64,000 bases of DNA from Pseudomonas kribbensis (GTDB lineage: Bacteria; Pseudomonadota; Gammaproteobacteria; Pseudomonadales; Pseudomonadaceae): NCBI RefSeq assembly GCF_003352185.1, contig NZ_CP029608.1, positions 4,030,001 through 4,094,000 of the forward strand, in the 5' to 3' direction. Below, piece after piece: positions 26,757 to 36,955 of this stretch; the stretch's first letter is position 1, and the number at the start of each line of letters is the position of its first letter. Below the pieces are notes generated by a model, which saw only the letters and a program-made list of their open reading frames with translations, was not told the DNA's origin and searched no databases. Made by a program: the position numbers and the translations under genes.

Positions 26757-29153
26757 TTAATGCGTGCTAATTCTTTCCTTGGAATCGGACTCGCGTTTTT
26801 CATCCTTCGCGACAATCTCCGGAGCCACATCCGGCAAGGGCTCCGGCGCGTATTGCAGCGCAATTTGCAGGACCTCGTCAATCCATTTAACCGGTTTAAT
26901 CTGCAGATCCTGCTTGATATTGTCAGGAATCTCCTTCAGATCACGCACGTTCTCTTCCGGAATAATCACGACCTTGATTCCACCACGGTGTGCGGCGAGG
27001 AGTTTTTCCTTCAGGCCACCAATGGCAAGGACTTGACCACGCAGGGTGATCTCGCCGGTCATGGCGACATCGGCGCGCACAGGAATACCCGTCAAAGCCG
27101 ACACCAGTGCGGTGCACATGCCTACACCGGCGCTCGGACCGTCTTTCGGCGTAGCACCTTCCGGCATGTGAATGTGGGTGTCGCGCTTCTCGTGGAAGTC
27201 CAGGGGAATGCCCAGGCTCTTGGCACGGCTGCGCACAACGGTCAGGGCCGCAGTGATCGATTCGACCATTACGTCACCCAGCGAACCGGTCTTGATCAGT
27301 TGCCCTTTACCCGGCACGACGGCCGCTTCGATGGTGAGCAATTCACCGCCGACCTGAGTCCAGGCCAGGCCGGTCACCTGACCGATCTGATCCTGCTGCT
27401 CGGCCAGACCGTAGCGGAACTTGCGCACGCCAAGGAAGTGCTCCAGCAGATCAGCTGTCACTTTCACCGAGAAACGTTTTTCCAGCGCATGCTCTTTGAC
27501 TGCCTTGCGGCAGACCTTGGCAATCTGCCGCTCGAGGCCACGCACACCGGCTTCGCGGGTGTAGTAACGGATGATGTCGCGGATCGCTTCTTCGTCGAAC
27601 TCCAGCTCGCCTTTCTTCAGGCCGTTGGCGGCAATCTGTTTTGGCGACAGGTACTTGACCGCGATGTTGATCTTTTCGTCTTCGGTGTAGCCCGGCAGAC
27701 GGATCACTTCCATCCGGTCCAGCAGCGCCGGCGGAATGTTCATCGAGTTCGAGGTGCAGAGGAACATCACATCCGACAGGTCGTAATCGACTTCCAGATA
27801 GTGATCGTTGAAGTTGTGGTTCTGCTCCGGATCGAGCACTTCCAGCAACGCCGACGCCGGATCGCCACGCATGTCGCTGCCCATTTTGTCGATTTCATCG
27901 AGCAGGAACAGCGGGTTGCGGACGCCCACCTTTGTCATCTTTTGAATCAATCTTCCTGGCATCGAACCGATGTAAGTCCGACGGTGACCACGGATTTCCG
28001 CTTCGTCACGCACGCCACCGAGAGCCATGCGCACGAATTTACGGTTGGTGGCGTGGGCAATCGACTCCGCCAGCGAGGTTTTACCCACGCCTGGAGGACC
28101 GACCAGGCACAACACCGGGCCACGAATCTTTTTCACGCGCTTCTGCACGGCGAGGTACTCAAGGATGCGTTCCTTGACCTCTTCCAGGCCGTAGTGATCG
28201 GCGTCGAGAATGTCTTCGGCACGGGCCAGATCCAGGCGTACCTTGCTCTGGGCCTTCCACGGCACCTGGACCAGCCAGTCGATGTAGGAACGCACGACGG
28301 TGGCCTCGGCCGACATCGGCGACATCTGCTTGAGCTTGTTCAGCTCGGCGGTGGCCTTGGCAAGGGCATCTTTCGGCAGACCGGCAGCGTCGATGCGCTT
28401 TTTCAGGTCTTCGATTTCGTTGTGGCCTTCGTCGCTGTCGCCGAGTTCCTTCTGAATGGCCTTCATCTGCTCATTCAGGTAGTACTCGCGCTGACTGCGC
28501 TCCATTTGCTTCTTGACGCGGCCGCGGATGCGCTTTTCGACCTGCAATAGGTCGATTTCGGCGTCCAGCAGAGCCAGGACGTGCTCGACCCGGGCAGCCA
28601 GGTCGATGATTTCGAGGATTTCCTGCTTCTGCTCGATCTTCAACGCCATGTGCGCGGCCATGGTGTCGACCAGACGGCCCGGCTCATCGATGCTGTTGAG
28701 CGACGACAGGACTTCAGCCGGGACTTTCTTGCCCAGCTGAACATATTGTTCGAATTGCGACAGCAGCGTGCGCACGAAGACTTCGGACTCGCGCTCGGCG
28801 GCGTCGACTTCGTCGATCAGGGAGACTTCGGCACGGCAGTGGCCATCGACCTCGCTGAAACGCTCGACAGTACCGCGCTGCTCGCCTTCGACCAGAACCT
28901 TTACGGTGCCGTCAGGCAGCTTGAGCAGTTGCAGAACGGTGGCAATGGTACCGACGCGATACAGAGCGTCTTCTCCGGGATCGTCGTCAGCCGGGTTTCT
29001 CTGGGCCAGCAGGAGGATCTGCTTGTCGCCCGTCATCGCGGCCTCGAGGGCTTCGATGGATTTCTCGCGCCCCACGAACAGCGGGATAACCATGTGCGGA
29101 TACACAACGACATCACGCAATGGCAGGAGAGGCAATTCGATGGTGGTCTTCAT
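26757..29153 (-). CDS. lon: ATP-dependent protease La (Lon)
   Basis: Lon degrades misfolded and regulatory proteins as a hexameric ring. The 798-residue chain has the LAN substrate-binding domain ([22 protein letters not shown]), a coiled region, the AAA+ module with Walker [14 protein letters not shown] and Walker [12 protein letters not shown], and the S16 protease domain. The catalytic dyad is Ser674 in [11 protein letters not shown] and Lys717 in [10 protein letters not shown]. The C-terminus has a short polar tail. A heat-shock-type promoter is visible upstream. It lies between clpX and hupB, each with its own terminator or promoter. Confidence 0.97.
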   Translation of the reverse strand: MKTTIELPLLPLRDVVVYPHMVIPLFVGREKSIEALEAAMTGDKQILLLAQRNPADDDPGEDALYRVGTIATVLQLLKLPDGTVKVLVEGEQRGTVERFSEVDGHCRAEVSLIDEVDAAERESEVFVRTLLSQFEQYVQLGKKVPAEVLSSLNSIDEPGRLVDTMAAHMALKIEQKQEILEIIDLAARVEHVLALLDAEIDLLQVEKRIRGRVKKQMERSQREYYLNEQMKAIQKELGDSDEGHNEIEDLKKRIDAAGLPKDALAKATAELNKLKQMSPMSAEATVVRSYIDWLVQVPWKAQSKVRLDLARAEDILDADHYGLEEVKERILEYLAVQKRVKKIRGPVLCLVGPPGVGKTSLAESIAHATNRKFVRMALGGVRDEAEIRGHRRTYIGSMPGRLIQKMTKVGVRNPLFLLDEIDKMGSDMRGDPASALLEVLDPEQNHNFNDHYLEVDYDLSDVMFLCTSNSMNIPPALLDRMEVIRLPGYTEDEKINIAVKYLSPKQIAANGLKKGELEFDEEAIRDIIRYYTREAGVRGLERQIAKVCRKAVKEHALEKRFSVKVTADLLEHFLGVRKFRYGLAEQQDQIGQVTGLAWTQVGGELLTIEAAVVPGKGQLIKTGSLGDVMVESITAALTVVRSRAKSLGIPLDFHEKRDTHIHMPEGATPKDGPSAGVGMCTALVSALTGIPVRADVAMTGEITLRGQVLAIGGLKEKLLAAHRGGIKVVIIPEENVRDLKEIPDNIKQDLQIKPVKWIDEVLQIALQYAPEPLPDVAPEIVAKDEKRESDSKERISTH

Positions 29154-29211
29154 GATTTCGCCTCTACGGCGGCCATATGGCCGTAATCAGATGGAATTAA
29201 GCTTGAAACCA

Positions 29212-29240
29212 AGATGGGGGCTGCCTTGAAAAAAAACAAG
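29212..29240 (-). promoter_or_regulatory. Candidate sigma-32 (RpoH) heat-shock promoter of lon
   Basis: On the minus strand CTTGTTT (-35; consensus CTTGAAA) is followed after 14 bases by CCCCATCT, a full match to the RpoH -10 consensus CCCCATNT. It sits about 60 bases before the lon ATG. Heat induction of lon through RpoH is well established in gamma-proteobacteria. Confidence 0.7.
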
Positions 29241-29265
29241 CGCAAAGCGGATGTAAAAAACGACA

Positions 29266-29291
29266 TAAAAAAAAAGAGGCCCGAAGGCCCC
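29266..29291 (-). terminator. Rho-independent terminator after clpX
   Basis: On the minus strand GGGGCC-TTCG-GGCCTC makes a 6-bp stem with a stable UUCG tetraloop, followed by nine T. It separates clpX from the lon promoter. Confidence 0.85.
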
Positions 29292-29316
29292 TTCTTTGTT
29301 CCGGCAGGGTGGACAC

Positions 29317-30600
29317 TTACGCGTCCGGCGCTGCCTTGGCCGTCGGCTCACTGTTTTCGTAGATATACAGTGGCTTGGACTTGCCTTCGATCACGCTTTC
29401 ATCGATCACGACTTTGCTCACCTCGGACTGCGAGGGGATTTCATACATCGTGTCGAGCAACACACCTTCGAGAATCGAACGCAGACCACGGGCACCGGTT
29501 TTACGCTCCAGGGCACGTTTGGCGACCGATTTCAGCGCGTCGGAACGGAATTCCAGATCCACGCCTTCCATCTCGAACAGCTTGGCGTACTGTTTGGTCA
29601 GGGCATTTTTCGGCTCGGTGAGAATCTGCATCAATGCAGCCTCATCCAGCTCGTCCAGCGTCGCGAGGACCGGCAGACGACCGACGAATTCCGGGATCAG
29701 ACCGAACTTGACCAGATCGTCAGGCTCGACTTCACGCAGGGACTCACCGACTTTCTTGCCTTCTTCCTTGCTGCGCACTTCTGCGTTGAAGCCGATGCCA
29801 CCTTTGGTGGAACGGTTCTGAATCACTTTCTCCAGACCGGAGAACGCACCACCGCAGATGAACAGGATGTTACGGGTGTCGACCTGCAGGAACTCCTGCT
29901 GCGGATGCTTGCGGCCACCTTGCGGCGGAACGGAAGCGACCGTGCCTTCGATCAACTTGAGCAAGGCCTGCTGCACGCCTTCGCCGGAAACGTCCCGGGT
30001 GATCGACGGGTTGTCGGACTTGCGCGAAATCTTGTCGATTTCATCGATGTAGACAATGCCCATCTGGGCCTTTTCCACGTCGTAATCGCACTTCTGCAGC
30101 AACTTCTGAATGATGTTCTCGACGTCTTCACCCACGTAACCCGCCTCGGTGAGGGTGGTTGCGTCGGCGATGGTGAACGGAACGTTCAGCAAGCGGGCCA
30201 GGGTTTCGGCCAGCAGGGTTTTACCGGAGCCTGTCGGGCCGATCAGCAGGATGTTGCTCTTGCCGAGTTCGACGTCGTCAGCCTTTTTGTCACGCTGGTT
30301 CAGACGCTTGTAGTGGTTGTACACCGCTACCGCGAGAACCTTCTTCGCACGCTCCTGACCAATGACGTACTGGTCAAGGATGCCGCTGATTTCTTTAGGC
30401 GAAGGCAATTTATGCGCGCTGCTTTCGGCCTGTGCTTCCTGCACCTCCTCGCGGATGATGTCGTTGCACAGGTCGACGCACTCGTCGCAGATAAAGACCG
30501 AGGGGCCGGCAATCAATTTGCGCACTTCATGCTGGCTTTTGCCACAGAAGGAGCAATAGAGCAGCTTGCCGTTGTCCTCGCCGTTGCGGGTGTCAGTCAT
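29317..30600 (-). CDS. clpX: ClpX, ATPase subunit of the ClpXP protease
   Basis: ClpX unfolds tagged substrates and feeds them to ClpP. The 427-residue protein has the N-terminal zinc-binding domain (Cys in YCSFCGKS and CDECVDLC), Walker [14 protein letters not shown], Walker [11 protein letters not shown], the ClpP-docking IGF-type loop (GGIGFNAEV), and the sensor-2 region [10 protein letters not shown]. The ATG giving [11 protein letters not shown] is the family start; an 11-codon upstream extension is ignored. It follows clpP by 112 bases on the same strand. Confidence 0.97.
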   Translation of the reverse strand: MTDTRNGEDNGKLLYCSFCGKSQHEVRKLIAGPSVFICDECVDLCNDIIREEVQEAQAESSAHKLPSPKEISGILDQYVIGQERAKKVLAVAVYNHYKRLNQRDKKADDVELGKSNILLIGPTGSGKTLLAETLARLLNVPFTIADATTLTEAGYVGEDVENIIQKLLQKCDYDVEKAQMGIVYIDEIDKISRKSDNPSITRDVSGEGVQQALLKLIEGTVASVPPQGGRKHPQQEFLQVDTRNILFICGGAFSGLEKVIQNRSTKGGIGFNAEVRSKEEGKKVGESLREVEPDDLVKFGLIPEFVGRLPVLATLDELDEAALMQILTEPKNALTKQYAKLFEMEGVDLEFRSDALKSVAKRALERKTGARGLRSILEGVLLDTMYEIPSQSEVSKVVIDESVIEGKSKPLYIYENSEPTAKAAPDA

Positions 30601-30712
30601 TCGTTCGATCCAAATCCGATAGGCTTGCAACACAAGATGAAGGCTATTGCGGGCTTTTTCAAGCCCGCCACTGATCGGACCAGCCGATCAGGCCTGTTTT
30701 GAGCTGCTTATT

Positions 30713-31348
30713 TTAAGCTGGACGCTGGTTGATCACTTCGTCGATCAAGCCGTATTCCTTCGCAGCTTCTGCACTCATGAAGTTGTCGCGGTTGGTATCG
30801 CGCTCGATTTCTTCCAGAGTGCGACCGCTGTGCTTGGCCATCAGCGTGTTCAGACGCTCGCGGATGAAGAGGATTTCCTTGGCGTGAATTTCGATATCCG
30901 ACGCCTGGCCCTGGAAACCGCCCAGTGGCTGGTGAATCATCACTCGCGAGTTCGGCAGGCAGTAGCGCTTGCCCGGTGCACCTGCGGTCAGCAGGAATGC
31001 GCCCATGCTGCAGGCCTGACCGATGCAGGTGGTCGACACGTTTGGCTTGATGAACTGCATGGTGTCGTAGATCGACATGCCTGCAGTGACCGAGCCGCCC
31101 GGGGAGTTGATGTAAAGATGGATGTCCTTGTCCGGGTTTTCCGCTTCAAGGAACAGCAATTGCGCGCAGATCAGGTTGGCCATGTAGTCCTCTACCGGAC
31201 CCACCAGAAAGATCACTCGCTCCTTGAGAAGACGCGAGTAGATGTCATAGGCGCGCTCGCCACGAGCAGATTGCTCGACAACCATCGGGACCAGGCCGCC
31301 GGCGGCCTGGATATCAGAGTTCTGCTGAATATAGGAATTACGGAACAT
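30713..31348 (-). CDS. clpP: ClpP, proteolytic subunit of ClpXP
   Basis: The 211-residue serine protease has catalytic Ser114 (GQACSMGAF), His139 (MIHQPLGG) and Asp188 (DTNRDNF) at the expected spacing, and the conserved [12 protein letters not shown] loop. The tetradecameric barrel degrades proteins delivered by ClpX or ClpA. It lies between tig and clpX, the standard gammaproteobacterial order, so co-transcription of tig-clpP-clpX is expected at least in part. Confidence 0.97.
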   Translation of the reverse strand: MFRNSYIQQNSDIQAAGGLVPMVVEQSARGERAYDIYSRLLKERVIFLVGPVEDYMANLICAQLLFLEAENPDKDIHLYINSPGGSVTAGMSIYDTMQFIKPNVSTTCIGQACSMGAFLLTAGAPGKRYCLPNSRVMIHQPLGGFQGQASDIEIHAKEILFIRERLNTLMAKHSGRTLEEIERDTNRDNFMSAEAAKEYGLIDEVINQRPA

Positions 31349-31388
31349 GCTCTGCAGTCACTCCCAAATAGTCATGTCTTGAATACGC

Positions 31389-31416
31389 ATAAGCCAGCTC
31401 GAAGGCTGGCTTATGG
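31389..31416 (-). other. Hairpin between tig and clpP
   Basis: An 11-bp perfect stem (CATAAGCCAGC / GCTGGCTTATG) with a six-base loop lies 25 bases behind the tig stop. It has no T tract. It may be an attenuator or an RNA-processing or stability element that sets different levels for tig and clpP. Confidence 0.6.
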
Positions 31417-31440
31417 TGTGTGCTTCTAACGCAGAAACAA

Positions 31441-32751
31441 TCAGTCGGCTTTTGGAGCTTCTACCGGCTTGACCGCTTCTTCGTAAGAGACCGATTTGTC
31501 GGTCACGCTAGCTTTCTGCAGAACAGTATCCACAACTTGTTCTTCCAGCACAACCGAACGGACTTCGTTCAGTTGCTGCTCGTTCTTGTAGTACCAGGAC
31601 ACAACCTGCTCAGGCTCTTGGTAAGCCGAAGCCATTTCCTGAATCATTTCGCGAACGCGGGCTTCGTCTGGCTTCAGGTCGAATTGCTTGACCACTTCAG
31701 CCACGATCAGACCCAGGACAACGCGGCGCTTGGCTTGCTCTTCGAACAGCTCGGCCGGCAGTTGGTCAGGCTTGATGTTGCCGCCGAACTGCTGAACAGC
31801 CTGCACGCGCAGACGGTCAACTTCGTTGGACAGCAGAGCCTTTGGCACTTCGATCGGGTTGGTGGCCAGCAGACCGTCCATTACCTGATTCTTGACCTTG
31901 GATTTGATCGCCTGGCGCAGTTCACGCTCCATGTTCTTGCGAACTTCGGTGCGGAAACCGTCGATGCCGCTTTCCTTGATGCCGAACTGGGCGAAGAACT
32001 CTTCGTTCAGCTCAGGCAGTTTTGGCTCGGAAACGGTGTTGACGGTCACGGTGAACTCGGCGGTTTTGCCAGCCAGGTCCAGGTTCTGATAGTCCTCTGG
32101 GAAGGTCAGGTTCAGAACGCGCTCTTCGCCGGCTTTGGCGCCAACCAGGCCTTCTTCGAAGCCAGGGATCATGCGGCCGGAACCCAGCACCAGCTGAGTG
32201 CCCTTGGCGGAACCGCCAGCGAACACTTCGCCGTCAACCTTGCCAACGAAATCGATGTTCAGCTGGTCTTCGTTCTGGGCAGCGCGATCGGCCACTTCAA
32301 AACGGGTGTTCTGCTTGCGCAGGATGTCCAGCATCTTGTCCAGATCGGCGTCAGCCACTTCAGCGCTCAGACGCTCAACGGTGATGCCTTCGAAACCGGC
32401 AACGGTGAACTCAGGGAACACTTCGAATACGGCTACGTATTCCAGGTCCTTGCCAGCTTCGAGCGACTTAGGCTCGATCGACGGCGAACCGGCCGGGTTC
32501 AGCTTCTGCTCAACCACAGCTTCGTAGAAAGAGGACTGGATCACGTCGCCGATCGCTTCCTGACGCGCATCAGCACCAAAACGGCGCTTGATTTCGCTCA
32601 TAGGCACTTTGCCTGGACGGAAGCCAGCAATCTTGGCCTTCTGGGCAGTCTGCTGCAGACGCTTGTTGACCTGAGTCTCGATGCGCTCAGCCGGCACGGT
32701 GATGCTCATGCGGCGCTCAAGAGCAGTAGTATTTTCAACAGAAACTTGCAT
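31441..32751 (-). CDS. tig: Trigger factor
   Basis: Trigger factor is the ribosome-bound chaperone and prolyl isomerase that meets nascent chains. The 436-residue protein has the ribosome-binding loop [17 protein letters not shown] (about residues 41-57), the FKBP-type PPIase domain (about 150-245, with [14 protein letters not shown] and [16 protein letters not shown]), and the long helical C-terminal arms. The start MQVSVENT is the family start; an upstream extension of 21 codons is not used. It is first in the tig-clpP-clpX series. Confidence 0.97.
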   Translation of the reverse strand: MQVSVENTTALERRMSITVPAERIETQVNKRLQQTAQKAKIAGFRPGKVPMSEIKRRFGADARQEAIGDVIQSSFYEAVVEQKLNPAGSPSIEPKSLEAGKDLEYVAVFEVFPEFTVAGFEGITVERLSAEVADADLDKMLDILRKQNTRFEVADRAAQNEDQLNIDFVGKVDGEVFAGGSAKGTQLVLGSGRMIPGFEEGLVGAKAGEERVLNLTFPEDYQNLDLAGKTAEFTVTVNTVSEPKLPELNEEFFAQFGIKESGIDGFRTEVRKNMERELRQAIKSKVKNQVMDGLLATNPIEVPKALLSNEVDRLRVQAVQQFGGNIKPDQLPAELFEEQAKRRVVLGLIVAEVVKQFDLKPDEARVREMIQEMASAYQEPEQVVSWYYKNEQQLNEVRSVVLEEQVVDTVLQKASVTDKSVSYEEAVKPVEAPKAD

Positions 32752-33112
32752 GGATATTCCTCGTTGCACAGACGTTAGCCGGCCGTTTCCGACCCAAGAA
32801 TCAAGGGCAAGCATTCTAGTAGGTCAAACTCAAGAAGTCACCCTACTGAAAACGGGTAAAAAAACAGCAGGCAAATTGAAGGCGGGGACAAACGGTTGCG
32901 CCTCGCCCTGTTAGCAAATACAGCCAATCAAGCCAGGGCTCTGCGCCAACCTCTTCTATATATAGAGGCGGTTGAATCATCTCCCTGACAGCCAGCCCTG
33001 CATGGAAGGCTGGCGGGCAGCGCGGCATCATCGAGCAACATTGATACGACGAAGCGCCCTGCCCTGCGACCCGAAACCGGCAGTCGCCGAAAACTCGAAT
33101 TCCTAAAACAAA
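32752..33112. other. Intergenic region between tig and the tRNA operon
   Basis: About 360 bases without a credible gene. It must hold the tig promoter (minus strand), but I saw no decisive consensus. Visible features are a GCCAGCC/GGCTGGC hairpin at 32991-33014 and the AT-rich CTCTTCTATATATAGAGG stretch near 32951. The left part is A-rich and contains the end of the tRNA terminator tail at the right. Confidence 0.5.
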
Positions 33113-33141
33113 AAAGGCGCCAGACTGTTAAATCTGGCGCC
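33107..33141 (-). terminator. Terminator of the tRNA operon
   Basis: A 9-bp core stem (GGCGCCAGA / TCTGGCGCC), extended by AAA/TTT, is followed on the minus strand by a T run interrupted once (TTTTTTGTTTT). It is located right behind the last tRNA-His. Confidence 0.85.
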
Positions 33142-33236
33142 TTTCGAAATATGGGGTGGACGATGGGGATCGAACCCACGACAACGGGAGTCACAATCCC
33201 GTGCTCTACCAACTGAGCTACGCCCACCATATTGCG
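33113..33236 (-). repeat. Duplicated tRNA-His unit, distal copy
   Basis: A 124-base block comprising tRNA-His plus its 3' hairpin. It is nearly identical to 33408-33531; I count two differences, one in the hairpin loop and one just upstream of the tRNA. Confidence 0.9.
33152..33228 (-). tRNA. tRNA-His (GTG)
   Basis: Cloverleaf on the minus strand with anticodon GTG in loop TTGTGAC, acceptor GTGGGCG paired to CGTCCAC, and encoded CCA. The extra 5' G (G-1), specific for tRNA-His, is encoded and included in the coordinates. It is the last tRNA of the operon and is identical to the other copy. Confidence 0.95.
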
Positions 33237-33303
33237 TGCCAAAGAAGCCAAACAACTTCTTTGTAGAACTTCACCCTACCAACGGCATGAATGAAGCTTT
33301 GAT

Positions 33304-33388
33304 TGGTGCGGATGAAGAGACTCGAACTCTTACGCCTCGCGGCGCTGGAACCTAAATCCAGTGTGTCTACCAATTCCACCACATCCGC
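33304..33388 (-). tRNA. tRNA-Leu (TAG)
   Basis: An 85-base class-II tRNA with acceptor GCGGATG / CATCCGC, anticodon TAG in loop TTTAGGT, a long variable arm and encoded CCA. It reads CUA and other CUN leucine codons. It lies between the two tRNA-His genes. Confidence 0.95.
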
Positions 33389-33407
33389 GGATGAAGCTTT
33401 TTAAAGC

Positions 33408-33531
33408 AAAGGCGCCAGACTGTTACATCTGGCGCCTTTCGAAATATGGGGTGGACGATGGGGATCGAACCCACGACAACGGGAGTCACAATCCCGTGCT
33501 CTACCAACTGAGCTACGCCCACCATATCGCG
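33408..33531 (-). repeat. Duplicated tRNA-His unit, proximal copy
   Basis: The second 124-base copy of the tRNA-His plus hairpin block. Its hairpin lies between tRNA-His and tRNA-Leu without a strong T tract, so it probably works as a processing site and lets transcription continue. Confidence 0.9.
33447..33523 (-). tRNA. tRNA-His (GTG)
   Basis: Identical to the distal tRNA-His over the full 77 bases, including G-1 and the encoded CCA. It is the second tRNA in transcription order. Confidence 0.95.
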
Positions 33532-33554
33532 TTACTTGTGCCAAAGCTGCCTAA

Positions 33555-33631
33555 TGGCGCACCCGGCAGGACTCGAACCTGCGACCATCCGCTTAGAAGG
33601 CGGATGCTCTATCCAGCTGAGCTACGGGCGC
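33555..33631 (-). tRNA. tRNA-Arg (TCT)
   Basis: A 77-base cloverleaf: acceptor GCGCCCG / CGGGTGC (one G-T pair), anticodon TCT in loop CTTCTAA, T loop TTCGAGT and encoded CCA. It decodes AGA/AGG. It is the first tRNA of the Arg-His-Leu-His operon. Confidence 0.95.
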
Positions 33632-33747
33632 CTTGTTAGCTGTACCCTTGGAGGACTACAAACTAAGTGCTTTCCAGTCTCGCAAAACCTTGATTTCGCT
33701 CGACCTTCTTAACCAGTGCTAGGCTGTGCCCGACAAGTGCGACGAAT

Positions 33748-33774
33748 AGTATAGAGCGACCTGCAGGTCGTCAA
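33748..33774 (-). promoter_or_regulatory. Likely sigma-70 promoter of the tRNA operon
   Basis: The minus strand reads TTGACG, 15 bases, TATACT, with a palindrome ACCTGCAGGT in the spacer. It lies roughly 115 bases before tRNA-Arg. Spacing is one or two bases short of optimal, which is tolerable for stable-RNA promoters. Confidence 0.55.
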
Positions 33775-33905
33775 ATCCTTTTTGAAAAAAATTCATTTAA
33801 TTAAAGGGCTTAGGGGAATTTGCTGACCAAGCGCCTTTGCCCTCACCGTTTGACATGCGAGAATGCGTTCTCTTTTTTTCCCCTCTCGATGGTTAATCAC
33901 GCGCA

Positions 33906-34760
33906 ATGACTGCACAACTAATCGACGGCAAATCAATCGCCGCCAGCCTGCGCCAGCAGATCGCCCAACGGGTAGCCGAACGTCGCGAGCAAGGCTTGCG
34001 CACTCCCGGCCTCGCGGTGATCCTGGTCGGCAGCGATCCTGCCTCTCAGGTTTATGTCTCGCACAAGCGTAAAGACTGTGAAGAGGTCGGCTTCCTCTCC
34101 CAAGCCTACGACCTGCCTTCCGAAACCACTCAGGAAGCACTGACCGATCTGATCGATCGACTGAACGACGACCCGGCAATCGACGGCGTTCTGCTTCAAC
34201 TTCCTCTGCCTGAGCACCTGGACGCGTCCAAACTGCTGGAACGCATCCGCCCGGACAAGGACGTCGACGGTTTCCATCCTTATAACGTCGGTCGCCTGGC
34301 CCAGCGCATTCCGCTGCTGCGTCCGTGCACGCCGAAAGGCATCATGACCCTGCTGGAAAGCACCGGTGTCGATCTGTACGGTATGGATGCAGTGGTCGTC
34401 GGCGCTTCCAACATCGTCGGTCGCCCGATGGCCATGGAGCTGCTGCTGGCCGGCTGCACCGTGACCGTGACCCACCGCTTCACCAAGGACCTGGCCGGCC
34501 ACGTCGGCCGCGCCGACCTGGTGGTGGTTGCCGCCGGCAAGCCGGGCCTGGTCAAGGGGGAGTGGATCAAGGAAGGCGCGATCGTGATCGACGTCGGCAT
34601 CAACCGGCAGGACGACGGCAAACTGGTCGGTGACGTTGTGTACGAAACCGCCCTGCCCCGCGCCGGCTGGATCACACCAGTACCGGGCGGCGTCGGCCCG
34701 ATGACCCGTGCCTGTCTGCTGGAAAACACCCTCTACGCGGCAGAAACCCTGCACGCTTAA
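33906..34760 (+). CDS. folD: Bifunctional methylene-THF dehydrogenase/methenyl-THF cyclohydrolase FolD
   Basis: FolD interconverts 5,10-methylene-, methenyl- and 10-formyl-tetrahydrofolate for purine and formyl-Met synthesis. The 284-residue protein has the catalytic Lys in [38 protein letters not shown], the NADP-binding [18 protein letters not shown], and the C-terminal signature [11 protein letters not shown]. It is full length. In Pseudomonas it lies next to the Arg-His-Leu-His tRNA cluster, as here, on the opposite strand. Confidence 0.97.
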   Translation: MTAQLIDGKSIAASLRQQIAQRVAERREQGLRTPGLAVILVGSDPASQVYVSHKRKDCEEVGFLSQAYDLPSETTQEALTDLIDRLNDDPAIDGVLLQLPLPEHLDASKLLERIRPDKDVDGFHPYNVGRLAQRIPLLRPCTPKGIMTLLESTGVDLYGMDAVVVGASNIVGRPMAMELLLAGCTVTVTHRFTKDLAGHVGRADLVVVAAGKPGLVKGEWIKEGAIVIDVGINRQDDGKLVGDVVYETALPRAGWITPVPGGVGPMTRACLLENTLYAAETLHA

Positions 34761-34782
34761 AGCGCTTTTTCCGCTCCAGAAG

Positions 34783-34808
34783 AACCCCGCCCCGTGCGGG
34801 GTTTTTCG
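34783..34808 (+). terminator. Terminator after folD
   Basis: Stem AACCCCGC / GCGGGGTT with loop CCCGT, then TTTCG. It starts about 20 bases behind the folD stop. Confidence 0.85.
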
Positions 34809-34987
34809 TATCCTCGAAAAAACCTTTACCGTTCGCCGGAAACCCCTATTTTTACAGGGCTTTTCACGACTTTTTCATGCCCTTCAAACAACCATCGACA
34901 GATCTTCAGCCATACTCCTAGAATGCGTCGTTTTACGACACAGTCCGTTACAAAAACGGCATTTCCAACCTTCATGAGTTCGCCCGC

Positions 34988-35926
34988 GTGAATATTCGTC
35001 TGTCCATCCTGAGCCTGGTTTTTGCATTTTCAGGCACGCTCCTCACGCCAACGGTCAACGCCGCCGAAACCACCGCTGCCCCACGAGACGCTTCACAGTT
35101 GAAGATTGCCTCCGGCAGCGCCCTGCTGATGGATCTGCAGACCAACAAAGTCATCTACTCCAGCAATCCGGACGTGATCGTGCCGATCGCTTCCGTCAGC
35201 AAGTTGATGACCGGCCTGGTCGTGGTTGAAGCCCACCAGAACATGGACGAATGGATTGACGTCGACATCAGCCACACTCCGGAAATGAAAGGCGTGTTTT
35301 CCCGGGTCAAACTGCGCAGCGAACTGCCGCGCCGGGAGATGCTGCTGATCGCTTTGATGTCCTCGGAAAACCGCGCCGCCGCCAGTCTCGCCCATCACTA
35401 TCCGGGCGGTTATGCAGCCTTCATCGCGGCGATGAACGCCAAGGCCAAGGCGCTGGGCATGACCAGCACCCACTTTGTGGAACCGACAGGCCTGTCGGAG
35501 CGCAACGTTTCCACCGCGCGCGACCTGAGCAAGTTGCTGATGGCTGCGCAAAAGCATCCGATCCTGACCGAACTTACCACCACCAAGGAAAAGACCGTCT
35601 CGTTCCGCAAACCCAATTACACCCTGGGTTTCCGTAACACCGACCACCTGGTGAACAAGGCCGACTGGGACATCAAGATTACCAAGACCGGCTTCACCAA
35701 TCCGGCCGGCCATTGCCTGGTGCTCGTGACCCGGATGAGCAACCGCCCGGTTGCCCTGGTGATTCTCGACGCGTTCGGCAAGTACACCCACTTCGCCGAT
35801 GCCAGCCGCATCCGCAGCTGGGTGGAAACTGGTCGGAGCACCAACGTTCCGGCAGTGGCCCAGCAATACAAGGCCGAGAAAAACCTCAAGGGTCGCCAGA
35901 GCGGCGTGGTCGAAGCGTCCAAGTAA
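34988..35926 (+). CDS. pbpG: D-alanyl-D-alanine endopeptidase PbpG (PBP7 type)
   Basis: This 312-residue periplasmic low-molecular-weight penicillin-binding protein cleaves peptide cross-links in peptidoglycan. The signal peptide spans about residues 1-25 (cleavage after VNA). Active-site motifs are Ser69-x-x-Lys72 (SVSK), SxN in SSENRAA, and KTG in ITKTGFTN. The start is GTG; the next in-frame Met is well inside the mature domain. It stands alone between two terminators. Confidence 0.93.
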   Translation: MNIRLSILSLVFAFSGTLLTPTVNAAETTAAPRDASQLKIASGSALLMDLQTNKVIYSSNPDVIVPIASVSKLMTGLVVVEAHQNMDEWIDVDISHTPEMKGVFSRVKLRSELPRREMLLIALMSSENRAAASLAHHYPGGYAAFIAAMNAKAKALGMTSTHFVEPTGLSERNVSTARDLSKLLMAAQKHPILTELTTTKEKTVSFRKPNYTLGFRNTDHLVNKADWDIKITKTGFTNPAGHCLVLVTRMSNRPVALVILDAFGKYTHFADASRIRSWVETGRSTNVPAVAQQYKAEKNLKGRQSGVVEASK

Positions 35927-35940
35927 ATCGCGACACAAGA

Positions 35941-35968
35941 AAAAGCCCCGAATATTCGGGGCTTTTTT
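35941..35968. terminator. Terminator between pbpG and a small convergent gene
   Basis: The near-perfect palindrome AAAAGCCCCGAATATTCGGGGCTTTT, with T tract on the right and A tract on the left, can act in both directions. Confidence 0.88.
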
Positions 35969-35979
35969 CGTCTGCCGGT

Positions 35980-36186
35980 TCAGTCGTTGGGCAGCGGCAT
36001 CTGGTCATCATCGGGAATGCCGTCGCCAGCACTGGGATCGCGCCGATGTTCCGGGGGTACTACCGCAGGACGCGCCAATGGATCGCGCAGCGGACTGTCC
36101 GGATCCAGCACTGGATCAACGTCCGGCTCCGGCGTGGTCGGCACGCTGTCCGGTTTATGGTCGTCGAAGCTCGAATCGGTACTCAT
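35980..36186 (-). CDS. Small hypothetical protein, Pro/Asp-rich
   Basis: This is a 68-residue, highly acidic and proline-rich protein, probably disordered (for example EPDVDPVLDPDSPLRDP). It has no signal peptide or membrane span. The ATG has AGAGG five bases upstream; a GTG two codons earlier is less likely. It is convergent to pbpG. No family recognised. Confidence 0.6.
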   Translation of the reverse strand: MSTDSSFDDHKPDSVPTTPEPDVDPVLDPDSPLRDPLARPAVVPPEHRRDPSAGDGIPDDDQMPLPND

Positions 36187-36283
36187 ACGCACCTCTCGTT
36201 CGGGTAATCACCCGAAAAAACCGGGCGTTACCCTTAAGAGCGTAGCTGCGCGCCAGGGTGCCCGTCAGGAGACGGACGGAACC

Positions 36284-36955
36284 TCACTTCGCTTCCAGAG
36301 CCTTGCGCGCCTGCGCCGCCTCGCGTTCCTGGCCAGCCTGCGCCAGCTCATCAGCGGCTTTCAGCCAACGCTGGCGATCGACCGCTGCCGGGAGCTGCGA
36401 AGGCTTCTGAATCAATACCGCCCAGCCACCCGACTTCTCGAGCGCCGACTCGAAAGAACTGAAACTCATCAGTTCACGACGATTCATCCCCGCGCGCAAA
36501 AGAACCTTCTGCTTCTTGCGGTCATAGCCGGAAAGGATTGCGTACCGCGGCTCGGCCCAGAACGCCGATCCTTCGCTGAAACGCACCATTACCGGGTAAC
36601 CCGCCGCCACCTGGGTCAGCAGCGCCGGCAAACGGGCATCTACCGGGTACACGACCATGCCGTATTCGCGGGCCAGGTTCTGCATATTCTGCTGAAGCTT
36701 GTCCTCGGCGCCCGGCAGGTGCAGTGGTTTTTCCAGCAACCCCGGGGTGATCACGATGCCTTGCTGCGACAGCAGACTGGCCAACACCTGCGGCCCGCTC
36801 TGATTGGCTTCGCCCCGATAGAAGGTGCCACTGAGCTCGACCCGCTCCGGCAGGCGCTGGACTTCCGGCGCCACACTGCCCGCACACCCCACCAAAGCTG
36901 TCACGCAACCGGCCACCAGCAGTGCCATGCGAATCCGGGAAAATAGCTGCACCAT
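36284..36955 (-). CDS. C39-peptidase-like lipoprotein without catalytic residues
   Basis: A 223-residue lipoprotein: the lipobox is ALVGC, acylated Cys near residue 24, followed by Ala-Gly. The fold resembles peptidase family C39 (double-glycine peptidases). YRGEANQSGPQVLASLLSQQG corresponds to the Cys-containing QxxxDCGPAALAxLL motif, and PRYAILSGYDRKKQKVLLR to the His-containing HYVVLxGYD motif. The Cys position is Ser and the His is missing, so protease activity is doubtful. The C-terminal part is helical with a TPR-like RWLKAADELAQAGQEREAAQA. Function unknown; it stands alone. Confidence 0.75.
   Translation of the reverse strand: MVQLFSRIRMALLVAGCVTALVGCAGSVAPEVQRLPERVELSGTFYRGEANQSGPQVLASLLSQQGIVITPGLLEKPLHLPGAEDKLQQNMQNLAREYGMVVYPVDARLPALLTQVAAGYPVMVRFSEGSAFWAEPRYAILSGYDRKKQKVLLRAGMNRRELMSFSSFESALEKSGGWAVLIQKPSQLPAAVDRQRWLKAADELAQAGQEREAAQARKALEAK

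Noticed and set aside
26760..28550. A 596-codon plus-strand frame antisense to lon
   Set aside because: The complementary strand encodes full-length Lon with all motifs; this frame has no start signal or family.
33113..33631. CRISPR-like spaced repeats
   Set aside because: The regular repetition is explained by four tRNA genes and the duplicated tRNA-His/hairpin block; there are no short identical repeats with unique spacers.
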